Assembly (NCBI RefSeq): GCF_030580865.1
Contig: NZ_JAUQSY010000008.1
Coordinates: forward strand, 124,001-188,000
Source: Hymenobacter aranciens
GTDB lineage: Bacteria; Bacteroidota; Bacteroidia; Cytophagales; Hymenobacteraceae
Direction: 5' to 3'
Length of the DNA: 64,000 nucleotides
Below are positions 36,428-43,969 of the stretch, piece by piece. Numbering within the stretch: the stretch's first letter is position 1; each line of letters starts with the position of its first letter. The position numbers were made by a program, and so were the translations under genes. The notes under the pieces are model-generated. The model was not told the origin of the DNA and made no database searches. It was given only the letters and a program-made list of their open reading frames with translations.

Positions 36428-37399
36428 TTACACGCTCAGGATTTCCACCATCCGCATGAAGCTTTGGTTGATGGGCTTTTTCTTGTAAATCGTGTCGCTG
36501 AACGGCGTGTACACCAGCTTGCGGTCCACGATGCCGGCCATCACGTTGCGCATGCCGTTCATGAGGCCTTCCACGGCGGCAATGCCGATTTGGGAGCCCA
36601 GCAGGCGGTCGGCGGCGGTGGGCGAGCCACCGCGCTGGATGTGGCCGATGATAGTCACGCGGGTGTCGAGCTGCGGGATGGCGGCTTTTACCGAGGCGGC
36701 CACGTGGTGGGCGTTGCCCTCCTTTTCACCCTCGGCCACGATAACGATGAACGAGGTTTTGGAGCGCTTCCAGCCATTCTGCAGCGTTTCGATAACGGCT
36801 TCCTCGCTCATCTGCGTTTCGGGCACCATCACGATTTCGGCCCCACCGCCGATGGCGCAGGGAATGGCAATGTAGCCCGAGTCGCGGCCCATTACTTCGA
36901 TAAAGAAGCAGCGGTCGTGCGAGTCGGCGGTATCGCGGATTTTGTCCACGGCCTCCAGGGCCGTGTTCACGGCTGTGTCGTAACCGATGGTATAGTCGGT
37001 GCCGAACAGGTCGTTATCAATGGTGCCCGGCGCGCCCACAGTCGGAATGCCGAACTCTTCCTCGAAAATCATGGCACCGGTGAAGGTACCGTTGCCGCCG
37101 ATGGCCACCAGGCCCTCAATGCCGTGGTTCACGAGCTGGTCGAAGGCTTCTTTGCGGCCTTCCTTGGTCATAAATTTCTGGCTACGGGCCGATTTCAGAA
37201 TCGTGCCGCCCTTCTGCACCGTGTTCGACACCGAGGCCGAATCCAGCTTCACGAACTCCCCCTTAATCATGCCGCTATAGCCGCGCATGATGCCATACAC
37301 CTCGATGCCGTGATAAGTGGCCGTGCGCACTACCGCCCGGATGGCGGCATTCATGCCCGGCGCGTCGCCACCACTCGTAAAAACTGCAATTCTCTTCAT
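36428..37399 (-). CDS. pfkA: ATP-dependent 6-phosphofructokinase
   Basis: Commits fructose 6-phosphate to glycolysis. 323 aa, starts MKRIAVFTSGGDAPGMNA. ATP-site GGDAPGMN (11-18), the phosphate loop GGNGTFTGA where most members have GGDGS, the catalytic segment GTIDNDLFGTDYTIGYDTA, the substrate loop EVMGRDSGYIA, and RGGSPTAADRLLGS. The Asp to Asn change in GGNGT is common in PfkA of this phylum. The second ATG of the frame (37399) gives the canonical N-terminus. Confidence 0.94.
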   Translation of the reverse strand: MKRIAVFTSGGDAPGMNAAIRAVVRTATYHGIEVYGIMRGYSGMIKGEFVKLDSASVSNTVQKGGTILKSARSQKFMTKEGRKEAFDQLVNHGIEGLVAIGGNGTFTGAMIFEEEFGIPTVGAPGTIDNDLFGTDYTIGYDTAVNTALEAVDKIRDTADSHDRCFFIEVMGRDSGYIAIPCAIGGGAEIVMVPETQMSEEAVIETLQNGWKRSKTSFIVIVAEGEKEGNAHHVAASVKAAIPQLDTRVTIIGHIQRGGSPTAADRLLGSQIGIAAVEGLMNGMRNVMAGIVDRKLVYTPFSDTIYKKKPINQSFMRMVEILSV

Positions 37400-37405
37400 C
37401 GTCAA

Positions 37406-37636
37406 AATCTAAAGCCTGTTTCGGCTGCCTGAATGCGGTTCAAACCTCGCAAAGTTGGCACTTTTCCGCTTAATAAACCTAATTCAGCCAACTCAACAAT
37501 CTTCGGTTGAGCTTTATCTTTTTTTTACCCGTTTTCGTAGATAGTATATGCAGGAAAGCCGAATTTTCCTGTACCTTACCGCCGAATCGGCGCAAGGCCG
37601 TCACTCTTAATACTCACCCCTTAATCCCACCGTGCC
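37406..37636. other. Divergent promoter region pfkA / terB-like
   Basis: 231 bp between the two start codons, AT-rich in its centre (37480-37560). No exact TAnnTTTG was found in either direction. I see no RNA gene or repeat here. Confidence 0.4.
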
Positions 37637-38083
37637 ATGTTTGGTTTTTTCGAGAATGAGCAGACCAAGAAAATCAAGAGCCACTTGGCCAACCTGGCCG
37701 CTCTTGCCAAAGCTGACGGCCACATCGACGCCCGGGAGATGAACTTCATCCTCGCCGTAGGCAAGAAAAACGGCATCAGCGCCTCCGACGTGCAGGCTCT
37801 GGTGAGCGGCAGCAAAACTGCCCCTACCCACCTGCCTACCAACGACTCCGACCGCTTCGACCAGATTTTCGACCTCATCAACATGATGCTGGCCGACGGC
37901 ATTGTGGACGAAACGGAAATGGATTTCTGCATCATGATGGCTGAGAAGCTGGGCTTCCGCAAAGCCATTGTGGGCGTGCTGGTGCGTAAAATCTCGCAGG
38001 GCGTGAAAGACGGCCTGTCGCAGGACCGCATCAAGGAAGAAAGCCTGTCTTTCTTGAATTACAACGAGATACCGCATCACTAA
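37637..38083 (+). CDS. TerB-like tellurite resistance domain protein
   Basis: 148-aa helical protein starting MFGFFENEQTKKIKSHLANL. The TerB pattern is visible: ALAKADGHIDAREMNFI, and a second half-repeat MLADGIVDETEMDFCIMMA, with Asp/Glu clusters able to bind a divalent metal. Many free-standing TerB-like proteins have no role in tellurite resistance. Function here is unknown. It is followed at once by a 26-bp stem hairpin. Confidence 0.8.
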   Translation: MFGFFENEQTKKIKSHLANLAALAKADGHIDAREMNFILAVGKKNGISASDVQALVSGSKTAPTHLPTNDSDRFDQIFDLINMMLADGIVDETEMDFCIMMAEKLGFRKAIVGVLVRKISQGVKDGLSQDRIKEESLSFLNYNEIPHH

Positions 38084-38090
38084 CGGACAG

Positions 38091-38153
38091 CATTTTAAAA
38101 AAGAACGTGTCATGCTTCACTGTGTTCAGCATGACACGTTCTTTTTTAAAATG
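38091..38153. terminator. Two-way terminator built from a family A repeat
   Basis: Perfect 26-bp arms (38091-38116 and 38128-38153, CATTTTAAAAAAGAACGTGT...) with an 11-nt loop TCACTGTGTTC. It fits exactly between the terB-like stop and the stop codon of the convergent aminotransferase gene. A-run and T-run lie within the stem, suitable for termination both ways. Confidence 0.9.
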
Positions 38154-39350
38154 CTAGCTGACGCAGGCCGTCACCGCCCGCAGCAGTGCCGCACAGGCTT
38201 CATCAATTTCCTTTTTTGAAATAGTCAGCGGTGGAGCCAGCCGCAACGAATTATCGCAGAATAAAAACCAGTCAGTGAGAATACCCTCGTGAGCCAGCGC
38301 GTAGTCGATAATCGGCTTCAGCACCTCGAACGACTCAAACTCTACGGCCATCAGCAGCCCGCAGCCGCGCACTTCCCGAATGGCCGGATGCACCAGCTGC
38401 CGCCGAAACCGCGCCGCCTTTTCGGCCACGCCCTCAGCCAGTTTTTCCTCCTGAATAACGCGCAGCGTGGCCAGCGAAGCCGCGCAGCTCACCGGGTGCC
38501 CGCCGAAGGTGGTGCAATGGCCCAAAATGGGATTGGTCTTGAAACCGGCCATAATTTCCTGCGGCGCGATGAATGCGCCGATAGGCATGCCGCCACCCAT
38601 ACCCTTGGCACACACCAGAATATCGGGCTCGATGCCGAATTGCTCAAAAGCCCAGAAGCTGCCGGTGCGCCCGAAGCCGCACTGGATTTCATCGAGAATG
38701 AGCAGCGCACCGACCTCGGTGCAGCGCTGGCGCAGGGCGGGCAGGTAGCCGGGGGCAGGCACGCGCACGCCCGCCTCACCCTGCACAGTTTCGACTACCA
38801 CAGCGGCCGTGTGCTCGGCAATTAATTCCAAATCAGCCAGCTCGTTGTAGCGCAGGTGGCGCACGTCGGGCAGCAGCGGACGGTAGCTATTTTTGAAATG
38901 CTCGGAGCCCGTGACGGACATGGCACCGTGCGTAGAGCCGTGGTAGGCATTCACAAAGGAAATCAGCTCGGTGCGGCCGGTGTGGCGCTTGGCCAGCTTC
39001 AGCGCGCCTTCGATGGCCTCAGCGCCGGAGTTGGTAAAATACACGGAGTCGAGGCGCGGCGGCAGGGTCTGGTGCAGGGCTTCGGCCAGCTGGGCGGGGG
39101 CGGCTTGCACCAGCTCGCCGTACACCATCAGGTGCAGGTACTTGTCGAGCTGGGCCTGGATGGCGGCCAGCACTTTGGGATGGCGGTGGCCCACGTTGCT
39201 GACGCCGATGCCAGCGATGAGGTCGAGGTAGCGGCGGCCGTCGGGGGCGTACATGTACACGCCTTCAGCGCGCTCGATTTCCAGCAATAGTGGAAAATCA
39301 GAGGTTTGGGCCTGATGGCGGAGGAAGAGCTGGCGGGATGTCTGAACCAC
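38154..39350 (-). CDS. Class III PLP-dependent aminotransferase (acetylornithine/ornithine type)
   Basis: 398 aa, starts MVQTSRQLFLRHQAQTSDFP. PLP site: YFTNSGAEAIEGALKLAKR, LILDEIQCGFGRTG, and the Schiff-base Lys in ILVCAKGMGGGMPIGA. HCTTFGGHPVSCAA is the family phosphate-contact loop. Related enzymes transfer the terminal amino group of acetylornithine, ornithine, 4-aminobutyrate or putrescine. The Ser-rich variations do not settle the substrate. It stands alone, not in an arginine operon. Confidence 0.88.
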   Translation of the reverse strand: MVQTSRQLFLRHQAQTSDFPLLLEIERAEGVYMYAPDGRRYLDLIAGIGVSNVGHRHPKVLAAIQAQLDKYLHLMVYGELVQAAPAQLAEALHQTLPPRLDSVYFTNSGAEAIEGALKLAKRHTGRTELISFVNAYHGSTHGAMSVTGSEHFKNSYRPLLPDVRHLRYNELADLELIAEHTAAVVVETVQGEAGVRVPAPGYLPALRQRCTEVGALLILDEIQCGFGRTGSFWAFEQFGIEPDILVCAKGMGGGMPIGAFIAPQEIMAGFKTNPILGHCTTFGGHPVSCAASLATLRVIQEEKLAEGVAEKAARFRRQLVHPAIREVRGCGLLMAVEFESFEVLKPIIDYALAHEGILTDWFLFCDNSLRLAPPLTISKKEIDEACAALLRAVTACVS

Positions 39351-39366
39351 GGATTTGTCGGATTAA

Positions 39367-39432
39367 GTAGCGCGGACTTTGTAGTCCGCGAGTCAGAACG
39401 TTCATACTCGCGGACTACAAAGTCCGCGCTAC
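39367..39432. repeat. Intergenic hairpin, family B
   Basis: Arms AGTAGCGCGGACTTTGTAGT... (39367-39393) and complement 39405-39432, loop 11 nt. Second copy of the element at 25.0 kb, here with a shorter loop and perfect arms. Confidence 0.92.
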
Positions 39433-39443
39433 ATTATCAACAA

Positions 39444-39483
39444 AAATAAAGCAGCCGCTGCGGGGGCAGCGACTGCTTTATTT
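39444..39483. terminator. Rho-independent terminator
   Basis: AAAGCAGCCGCTGC / GCAGCGACTGCTTT stem with one mismatch and a GGGG loop, flanked by A- and T-runs. It ends the sigma-factor operon. Confidence 0.88.
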
Positions 39484-39506
39484 CATAGCTCAGGAGAAAG
39501 CGGGAG

Positions 39507-39992
39507 TTAGTCGTCCAGCCCGATAGAGGTGCCGCTGCGCCGGTCGGCTACGCGCTTGATAACTTCCTTGGTGAAATCCCGCTCGGCGTTCAGCAGTTGG
39601 GCCACTTGGCGCAGGCTGATGACTTTCTGAAATTTCTCGAAGTACTCTTTTTCGAGGTTCAACTCCTGCTGGCGGCCAGTGAATGACTGGGTGATGTTGT
39701 CGCGGATTTGCGCGTCGGTCATGTCGGGCGTGATGTCGCGGCGCAGCAGGCGGGTGTTGCGGTTCAGCTCACGGCGACGGGCCGAGAACTCATTGTAGAT
39801 GGGCCAGAATTTCTGGGCTTGCTCCTGGGTCAGCGAAATGCGGTTGGTGATGAAGGCAATTTTCGCGTTTTCGATTTGGGTGAGGCGGCCGCCGGGGCGG
39901 CCGGGCTGGCGGCCCTGGGCCTGGGCTAGCGGCGCGGCGAGCAATAGCACCGCTACGGCAGTCAGGCGGCAAATAGAAGGGAGACGGGGCAT
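39507..39992 (-). CDS. Periplasmic LTXXQ (Spy/CpxP-like) protein
   Basis: 161 aa. The start at 39992 gives a signal peptide MPRLPSICRLTAVAVLLLAAPLAQA cleaved before QGRQPG. The mature part is all-helical and charged; ISLTQEQAQKFWPIYNEF is the LTxxQ-type repeat typical of CpxP/Spy/CnrX relatives. Such proteins sense or hold unfolded envelope proteins or metals. It is the last gene of a sigma / anti-sigma / LTXXQ unit, 22 bp after the anti-sigma gene, so it is probably a product or sensor of the same stress response. Confidence 0.82.
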   Translation of the reverse strand: MPRLPSICRLTAVAVLLLAAPLAQAQGRQPGRPGGRLTQIENAKIAFITNRISLTQEQAQKFWPIYNEFSARRRELNRNTRLLRRDITPDMTDAQIRDNITQSFTGRQQELNLEKEYFEKFQKVISLRQVAQLLNAERDFTKEVIKRVADRRSGTSIGLDD

Positions 39993-40014
39993 TGGGTGGG
40001 GATAGTGGAAGCTA

Positions 40015-40467
40015 TTAGAAATAAACGGATTCGTCGGCCGGCTGGGCGTCCAAGGCATCGGTCAGCTCCTCATCTGAGGCGTGCAGAAAGGTGCCGGGCA
40101 GCTCGGGATGGGCGGCGGCCAGCACGGCCAAATCGGTGCTTTCGACGCGGGCGCCGCTGTTCAGCAGGTAGTTTACGAGCTGGGTTTGGGGCACGGAGTC
40201 GAGCGAGGCAGTAGTGGCTGAATGCGCTGGGTTGCTCCACCAAAATGAAGCGGCGAAACCGCCCATCACTAGCATAGTAGCCAGGCCGGTGCGCAGGCTG
40301 GCGGGCAACTGCAGCAGCCAAGACCAGCTTGTAATAGCAGGCTGCTCGGCGCGGGGCAGGCGGGCCATCACGCGGGTGGGCAGCTGGTCGAAATACCCGG
40401 CGGGCGGCTCACTCAGCAGCGGGCGGGGCCGCCGGGGGTGCTCATCGAGCTTGAAGGGCTTGTTCAT
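40015..40467 (-). CDS. Putative anti-sigma factor, single-pass membrane protein
   Basis: 150 aa. Hydrophilic N-terminus with PPAGYFDQLPTRVMARL, a motif often seen in Bacteroidota sigma-operon membrane proteins, one membrane helix (about 58-77, LRTGLATMLVMGGFAASFWW), and a periplasmic acidic tail. There is no ZAS zinc motif. Position between an ECF sigma gene and an LTXXQ protein gene makes anti-sigma function likely. It follows the sigma gene by 59 bp. The assignment rests mainly on context. Confidence 0.7.
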   Translation of the reverse strand: MNKPFKLDEHPRRPRPLLSEPPAGYFDQLPTRVMARLPRAEQPAITSWSWLLQLPASLRTGLATMLVMGGFAASFWWSNPAHSATTASLDSVPQTQLVNYLLNSGARVESTDLAVLAAAHPELPGTFLHASDEELTDALDAQPADESVYF

Positions 40468-40526
40468 GATGCTTGGATGAATAATCGGGAGCCGCGTTTA
40501 ATGGGGCGGCAGAAAAACTTCGGGGC

Positions 40527-41075
40527 TTATTCCAGGCTGTGTTGGGTGACGTACTCTTCCACCTTCTTCACGGCGTGGTGGTAGCTGGCTTTGAGGGCGC
40601 CCACGCTGGTGCCGGTGACTTCGGCCATCTGCTCGTAGGGCATCTCGTCGTAGTAGCGCAGGTTGAAGACGAGGCGCTGCTTGTCGGGCAGGCGCAGGAT
40701 GGCGCGTTGCAGCTTCAGTTCCACTTCGTCGCCCGCCACGGCGGGGTCGGCTTCGATTTTGGCGGCCAGCTCGGCACCTACGTCGTTGAGCGGCAGCAGG
40801 AACTTGCGGCGCTTGCTGCTCAGGAAGCTCAGGCACTCGTTGGTGGCAATGCGATAAATCCAGGTGAAGAGCTGGGCATCCTGGCGGAAGTTTTCGAGGT
40901 GCTTCCACACCTTCACGAACACGTCCTGGGTGAGGTCGTCGGCGTCGTCGTGGTCCACCACCATCTTGCGCACGTGCCAGTACACCTTGCTCTGGTACTT
41001 GCGCACGAGCTGGTTAAACGCCAGGTTGCGGCTGGCGGGGTGCTGAAACTTGGCGAGGATTTCGTGGTCTTCCAA
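40527..41075 (-). CDS. ECF-type RNA polymerase sigma factor
   Basis: 182 aa. Region 2: FNQLVRKYQSKVYWHVRKMV and DDADDLTQDVFVKVWKHLENF, the -10 recognition and core-binding part. Region 4: LQRAILRLPDKQRLVFNLRYYDEMPYEQMAEVTGTSVGALKASYHHAVKKV, quoted here by its ends PDKQRLVFNLR and TGTSVGALKASYHHA, the helix-turn-helix. Typical extracytoplasmic-function group. First gene of a three-gene stress unit with a membrane anti-sigma and an LTXXQ protein, so it probably answers to envelope stress. Confidence 0.93.
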   Translation of the reverse strand: MEDHEILAKFQHPASRNLAFNQLVRKYQSKVYWHVRKMVVDHDDADDLTQDVFVKVWKHLENFRQDAQLFTWIYRIATNECLSFLSSKRRKFLLPLNDVGAELAAKIEADPAVAGDEVELKLQRAILRLPDKQRLVFNLRYYDEMPYEQMAEVTGTSVGALKASYHHAVKKVEEYVTQHSLE

Positions 41076-41243
41076 ACGGGGGAAAGGATAAACTGTGAGT
41101 TTGATAGTACCGCGAGACAGAAGTTTAATTATCCAGCCAATATTACTAGCGTTGTCTTTCGCTTATTATAGCAGTTCCTCTTTGTAAGCTATACGTCTTT
41201 GCTTCTAAGCACCAGTTCGTTTTAGAGGCATTAGATTAGCAAC

Positions 41244-41615
41244 ATGGAAATCAATTATGAGCAAGTGCTGCCCCTGGTATTGAGAGCAATGTTCCCAAAA
41301 CCAGCTGAGCGAGCAGAGGTCGAAGAAAAATTGAAAAAGTATGGCCGAGAGTCATGGCAGCCAGTTCCTGATAGAATCCGACTTGCCATCCTGAAACTAG
41401 TATATGACAACCCTAATCATCCTGGGCTTCTTGAAAGCTTAGTAGAAACAGCTTGCGGTGACTATCGTGATGTCATCTATTTTGCCGAAACTCCGTTGTC
41501 TTTTGAGGACTGGGATTTGCCTAATGCAGACCCACAGAAATATGATGAACTTTTACAGCAAGACAAACACAACTATTTCCACTGGATAAACAAGATGACT
41601 TGCGCAAGCCTTTAA
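41244..41615 (+). CDS. Hypothetical protein, 123 aa
   Basis: Starts MEINYEQVLPLVLRAMFPKP. Soluble, helical, acidic C-terminus with ETPLSFEDWDLPNADPQKYDE. Codon use and base composition are more AT-rich than the neighbours, suggesting recent arrival. Sits between the divergent sigma operon and the transketolase-toxin region and ends before a shared two-way terminator. Family not recognised. Confidence 0.65.
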   Translation: MEINYEQVLPLVLRAMFPKPAERAEVEEKLKKYGRESWQPVPDRIRLAILKLVYDNPNHPGLLESLVETACGDYRDVIYFAETPLSFEDWDLPNADPQKYDELLQQDKHNYFHWINKMTCASL

Positions 41616-41637
41616 TTGCGTTGAGCCCTTATAAAAG

Positions 41638-41676
41638 TGAAAGCCCCCGCAACTTCAGAAGCTGCGGGGGCTTTTG
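41638..41676. terminator. Two-way terminator, probably the original transketolase terminator
   Basis: Stem AAAGCCCCCGCA / TGCGGGGGCTTT with a loop ACTTCAGAAGC that can itself pair. It lies 14 bases beyond the stop codon of the duplicated transketolase tail (41691), on the side where the original gene end would have been terminated. Confidence 0.9.
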
Positions 41677-41689
41677 CATTGTAACTGGT

Positions 41690-41794
41690 CTTACTTCTTC
41701 CGCTTCAGCACGTCATTCACGGCGCGCACCACGTCCATCTCGGTGAGGCCGTATTTCTGCATGAGCTGGTCGGGGGTGCCGCTTTCGCCGAAGG
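41690..41794 (-). pseudogene. Duplicated 3' end of transketolase C-half gene
   Basis: 105 bp identical, except for two bases, to 42391-42495, the last 34 codons and stop of the intact gene. Here it has no upstream coding part. On the minus strand it begins three bases after the toxin stop codon and ends at the transketolase stop, followed by the terminator. The frame still reads FGESGTPDQLMQKYG...NDVLKRKK-stop, with one Ala to Val change. Confidence 0.93.
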
Positions 41795-41797
41795 TGT

Positions 41798-42124
41798 TTA
41801 CTCCAACATCCCCAGCAACCGCAGCACCTCTTGGTCGCTGATGCTGCTTTGCTCGCTCTTGTCGTACATCGCCAGTAGATACACCGTTTCGCCTACTACT
41901 TGCACGTAGGTGATGACGCGGGCGCCACCGCTCTTGCCGCCGCCCTTGCTGGCAATGCTAAGGCGAATTTTGTAGCAATTATGGCCGATACCTGTACCAA
42001 GCGTAGGCGTTTGCTCAAGTTCATCCAGCAAGGCAGCATACTCGCTACGTAGCGAAACGTATTTTTTCGCCAGTCGCTTCAACTGCCGGTCAAACGGCGA
42101 GATGGTGCGAACCTGAAAAGCCAC
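41798..42124 (-). CDS. RelE/ParE-superfamily toxin
   Basis: 108 aa, MAFQVRTISPFDRQLKRLAKKY followed by a long helix (SLRSEYAALLDELEQTP) and a strand-rich C-terminus ending in VYLLAMYDKSEQSSIS. The layout, N-terminal strand with FxRxLKRLAKKY and C-terminal basic and aromatic residues, is that of RelE/HigB-type ribosome-dependent mRNA interferases or ParE gyrase toxins. The SKGGGKSGGARVITYVQ stretch is typical for the Cytophagales members. It starts two bases after the stop of the antitoxin gene. Confidence 0.82.
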   Translation of the reverse strand: MAFQVRTISPFDRQLKRLAKKYVSLRSEYAALLDELEQTPTLGTGIGHNCYKIRLSIASKGGGKSGGARVITYVQVVGETVYLLAMYDKSEQSSISDQEVLRLLGMLE

Positions 42125-42125
42125 G

Positions 42126-42332
42126 CTACAACTCGTTAAGCAGTTCCCGGGCCGGGCGACTCACTTCCTCGCCCTTTTTGAGTCGGCGCAAGTCTTCACC
42201 CGCTTCACGCAGCTCTTGCATCAATAAGGAATCTTGGGGCTGAGCTGACTTCACCTTCACCCGCTTGATGCCCTTGATAAGCTCCAGCACGCGGGCGGCG
42301 TCCTTGTCCGGTACTTCCAGTACGATTTCCAT
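42126..42332 (-). CDS. Antitoxin partner of RelE-like toxin
   Basis: 68 aa, MEIVLEVPDKDAARVLELIKGIKRV, with a helix-rich C-terminus SLLMQELREAGEDLRRLKKG. Antitoxin precedes toxin, as usual, with one base between stop and start. A -7-like TATCTTTC lies about 24-31 bases before the ATG (42363-42356). The pair sits exactly between the two copies of the transketolase tail. No obvious DNA-binding fold can be named; the N-terminus may be a small strand-helix dimer domain. Confidence 0.78.
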   Translation of the reverse strand: MEIVLEVPDKDAARVLELIKGIKRVKVKSAQPQDSLLMQELREAGEDLRRLKKGEEVSRPARELLNEL

Positions 42333-42355
42333 AGGTCAGGCAGTTGAAGATGTAA

Positions 42356-42363
42356 GAAAGATA
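42356..42363 (-). promoter_or_regulatory. Putative promoter -7 element of toxin-antitoxin pair
   Basis: TATCTTTC, 7 of 8 matches to TAnnTTTG, 23 bases before the antitoxin start. It lies between the transketolase stop and the antitoxin start. Confidence 0.35.
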
Positions 42364-42391
42364 CGCAGCCGCAAGGGCAAAAGTGCCCGGC

Positions 42392-43348
42392 TTACTTCTT
42401 CCGCTTCAGCACGTCATTCGCGGCGCGCACCACGTCCATTTCGGTGAGGCCGTATTTCTGCATGAGCTGGTCGGGGGTGCCGCTTTCGCCGAAGGAGTCG
42501 TTGACGGCTACCATTTCGAGGGGCAGGGGCTCCTGGCGGGCCAGCAGCTGGGCGATGCTGTCGCCGAGGCCGCCGTGGCGCTGGTGCTCCTCGGCCGTTA
42601 CCACGCAGCGGGTTTTGCGGGCCGAGGCGAGTACGGCGGCTTCGTCGAGGGGTTTGATGGTGTGGATGTTGATGATTTCGGCGCTGATGCCCTGCTCGGC
42701 CAGCAGGTGGCCGGCCAGGATGGCCTTCCACACGAGGTGGCCGGTGGCGAAGATGCTCACGTCGGTGCCTTCGTTGAGCAGCACGGCTTTACCGATTTCA
42801 AAGGTTTGGTCGGCGGGGGTGAAATTGGGCACCACGGGGCGGCCGAAGCGCAGGTACACCGGACCGTGGTGGTCGGCGATGGCGATGGTGGCGGCCTTGG
42901 TCTGGTTGTAGTCGCAGGGGTTGATGACGGTCATGCCGGGCAGCATTTTCATTAGGCCCAGGTCTTCGAGAATCTGGTGGGTGGCGCCGTCTTCACCCAG
43001 AGTGAGGCCGGCGTGGGAGGCGCAGATTTTGACGTTCTTATCGGAGTAGGCAATGCTCTGGCGAATCTGGTCGTAGACGCGGCCGGTGCTGAAGTTGGCG
43101 AAGGTGCCGGTGAAGGGAATCTTGCCGCCGATGGTGAGGCCCGCGGCCACGCCCATCATGTTGGCCTCGGCGATGCCGACCTGGAAGAACCGCTCGGGGA
43201 AGTCCTTTTTGAAGGCGTCCATCTTGAGCGAGCCGATGAGGTCGGCGCAGAGGGCGACTACGTTAGGGTTGGTTTTGCCCAGCTCGTGCAGGCCGGCGCC
43301 GAAGCCCGAGCGGGTGTCTTTTGATTCGGTGTAGGGGAAGTCTTTCAT
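42392..43348 (-). CDS. tkt: Transketolase, C-terminal half (Pyr and C domains)
   Basis: 318 aa containing the pyrimidine-binding and C-terminal domains of a two-subunit transketolase. Visible: DLIGSLKMD, FQVGIAEANMMGVAAGLTIGG read in two parts, ITGTFANF-type segment FTGTFANFSTGRVYDQIRQS, HAGLTLGEDGATHQ, with the catalytic Glu in GIAEANM. Works with the N-half (45539-46402), which binds ThDP pyrophosphate. Moves two-carbon units in the pentose phosphate path. The last 34 codons are present a second time 0.7 kb downstream. Confidence 0.93.
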   Translation of the reverse strand: MKDFPYTESKDTRSGFGAGLHELGKTNPNVVALCADLIGSLKMDAFKKDFPERFFQVGIAEANMMGVAAGLTIGGKIPFTGTFANFSTGRVYDQIRQSIAYSDKNVKICASHAGLTLGEDGATHQILEDLGLMKMLPGMTVINPCDYNQTKAATIAIADHHGPVYLRFGRPVVPNFTPADQTFEIGKAVLLNEGTDVSIFATGHLVWKAILAGHLLAEQGISAEIINIHTIKPLDEAAVLASARKTRCVVTAEEHQRHGGLGDSIAQLLARQEPLPLEMVAVNDSFGESGTPDQLMQKYGLTEMDVVRAANDVLKRKK

Positions 43349-43454
43349 GAGGTGTGAGGAGTGTTAGAACGTCAAACTCCCCTCCTTGGAAAGGAGGGGA
43401 TGTTTCAGCGCAGCTGAAACGGGGGTGGTTCGCCCGGTCGCGCCGCTAGGGGCA

Positions 43455-43849
43455 TTACCGCACTTTAAAATGCCGGCTTATTTCCAGTAAAATGCCATCC
43501 AAAGCCGACCAAACCATTTTATTTTCAAATCTTAAAACTACAATTCCAAACTGGGCCAGATAACTGGTGCGGGCATCATCGTGCAGGTTGCCGCTCACGT
43601 CGAAGTGGCCCGCGCCATCCAGTTCCACGGCTAGTTTTTCTTCGGGGCAGTAAAAATCACGGCTAGTTTTTCTTCGGGGCAGTAAAAATCCAGGATGTAT
43701 TCGCCGATGCTATGCTGGCGGCGGAATTTCCGATTTTCTAATTGGGCGTTTTTTAGGTTATTCCAGAGAACGGCTTCAGCGGAGGTTAAGCGGTTGCGGA
43801 GTTGGCGGCGGTCATCTTGTTTGTGCGGGAGATTGTTGATGTGCTCCAT
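43455..43849 (-). pseudogene. DUF559 endonuclease-like protein, frameshifted by a 32-bp duplication
   Basis: Starts MEHINNLPHKQDDRRQLRNR. Conserved parts: LTSAEAVLWNNLKNAQL, FRRQHSIGEYILDFYCPEEKLAV. Here a 32-bp tandem duplication (43626-43689) shifts the frame and gives a short wrong end IFTAPKKN. With one copy removed I can read on: ELDGAGHF, then FGIVVLRFENKMVW and a TAA at 43455, the full DUF559 (Vsr/REase-like) fold with the expected Asp/Glu/His residues. So the gene was intact until recently. Confidence 0.9.
43626..43689. repeat. Exact 32-bp tandem duplication
   Basis: Two identical 32-bp copies, CACGGCTAGTTTTTCTTCGG and following bases, 43626-43657 and 43658-43689. Length is not a multiple of three, hence the frameshift in the DUF559 gene. 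Confidence 0.97.
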
Positions 43850-43969
43850 TTCTTTGAGATTACTGCGTCGTTCGGGTTTCGTTCTGGCGTTTCAACCACC
43901 CCCGTTCGGCGCTCTTCGCGCCTCACATCCCCTCCTCTTCTGAGGAGGGGAGTTTTTCGTTCTGCCTTA

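Larger units (their letters stand above)
43366..43963. mobile_element. Inverted-repeat element carrying a DUF559 gene (family C, filled copy)
   Basis: Left arm 43366-43449 and right arm about 43872-43963 are imperfect inverted repeats with nested hairpins: CTCCCCTCCTTGGAAAGGAG, then GTTTCAGCGCAGCTGAAAC, then GGGGGTGGTTCG. Between them is one small gene, DUF559, broken by duplication. The left arm matches 47235-47311 over 77 bp with one or two differences. No transposase. The element behaves like a non-autonomous or endonuclease-driven repeat. Confidence 0.75.

Noticed and set aside
43366..43963. Classical insertion sequence
   Set aside because: There is no transposase gene, only a DUF559 gene between nested hairpin arms, and no clear target-site duplication was seen.
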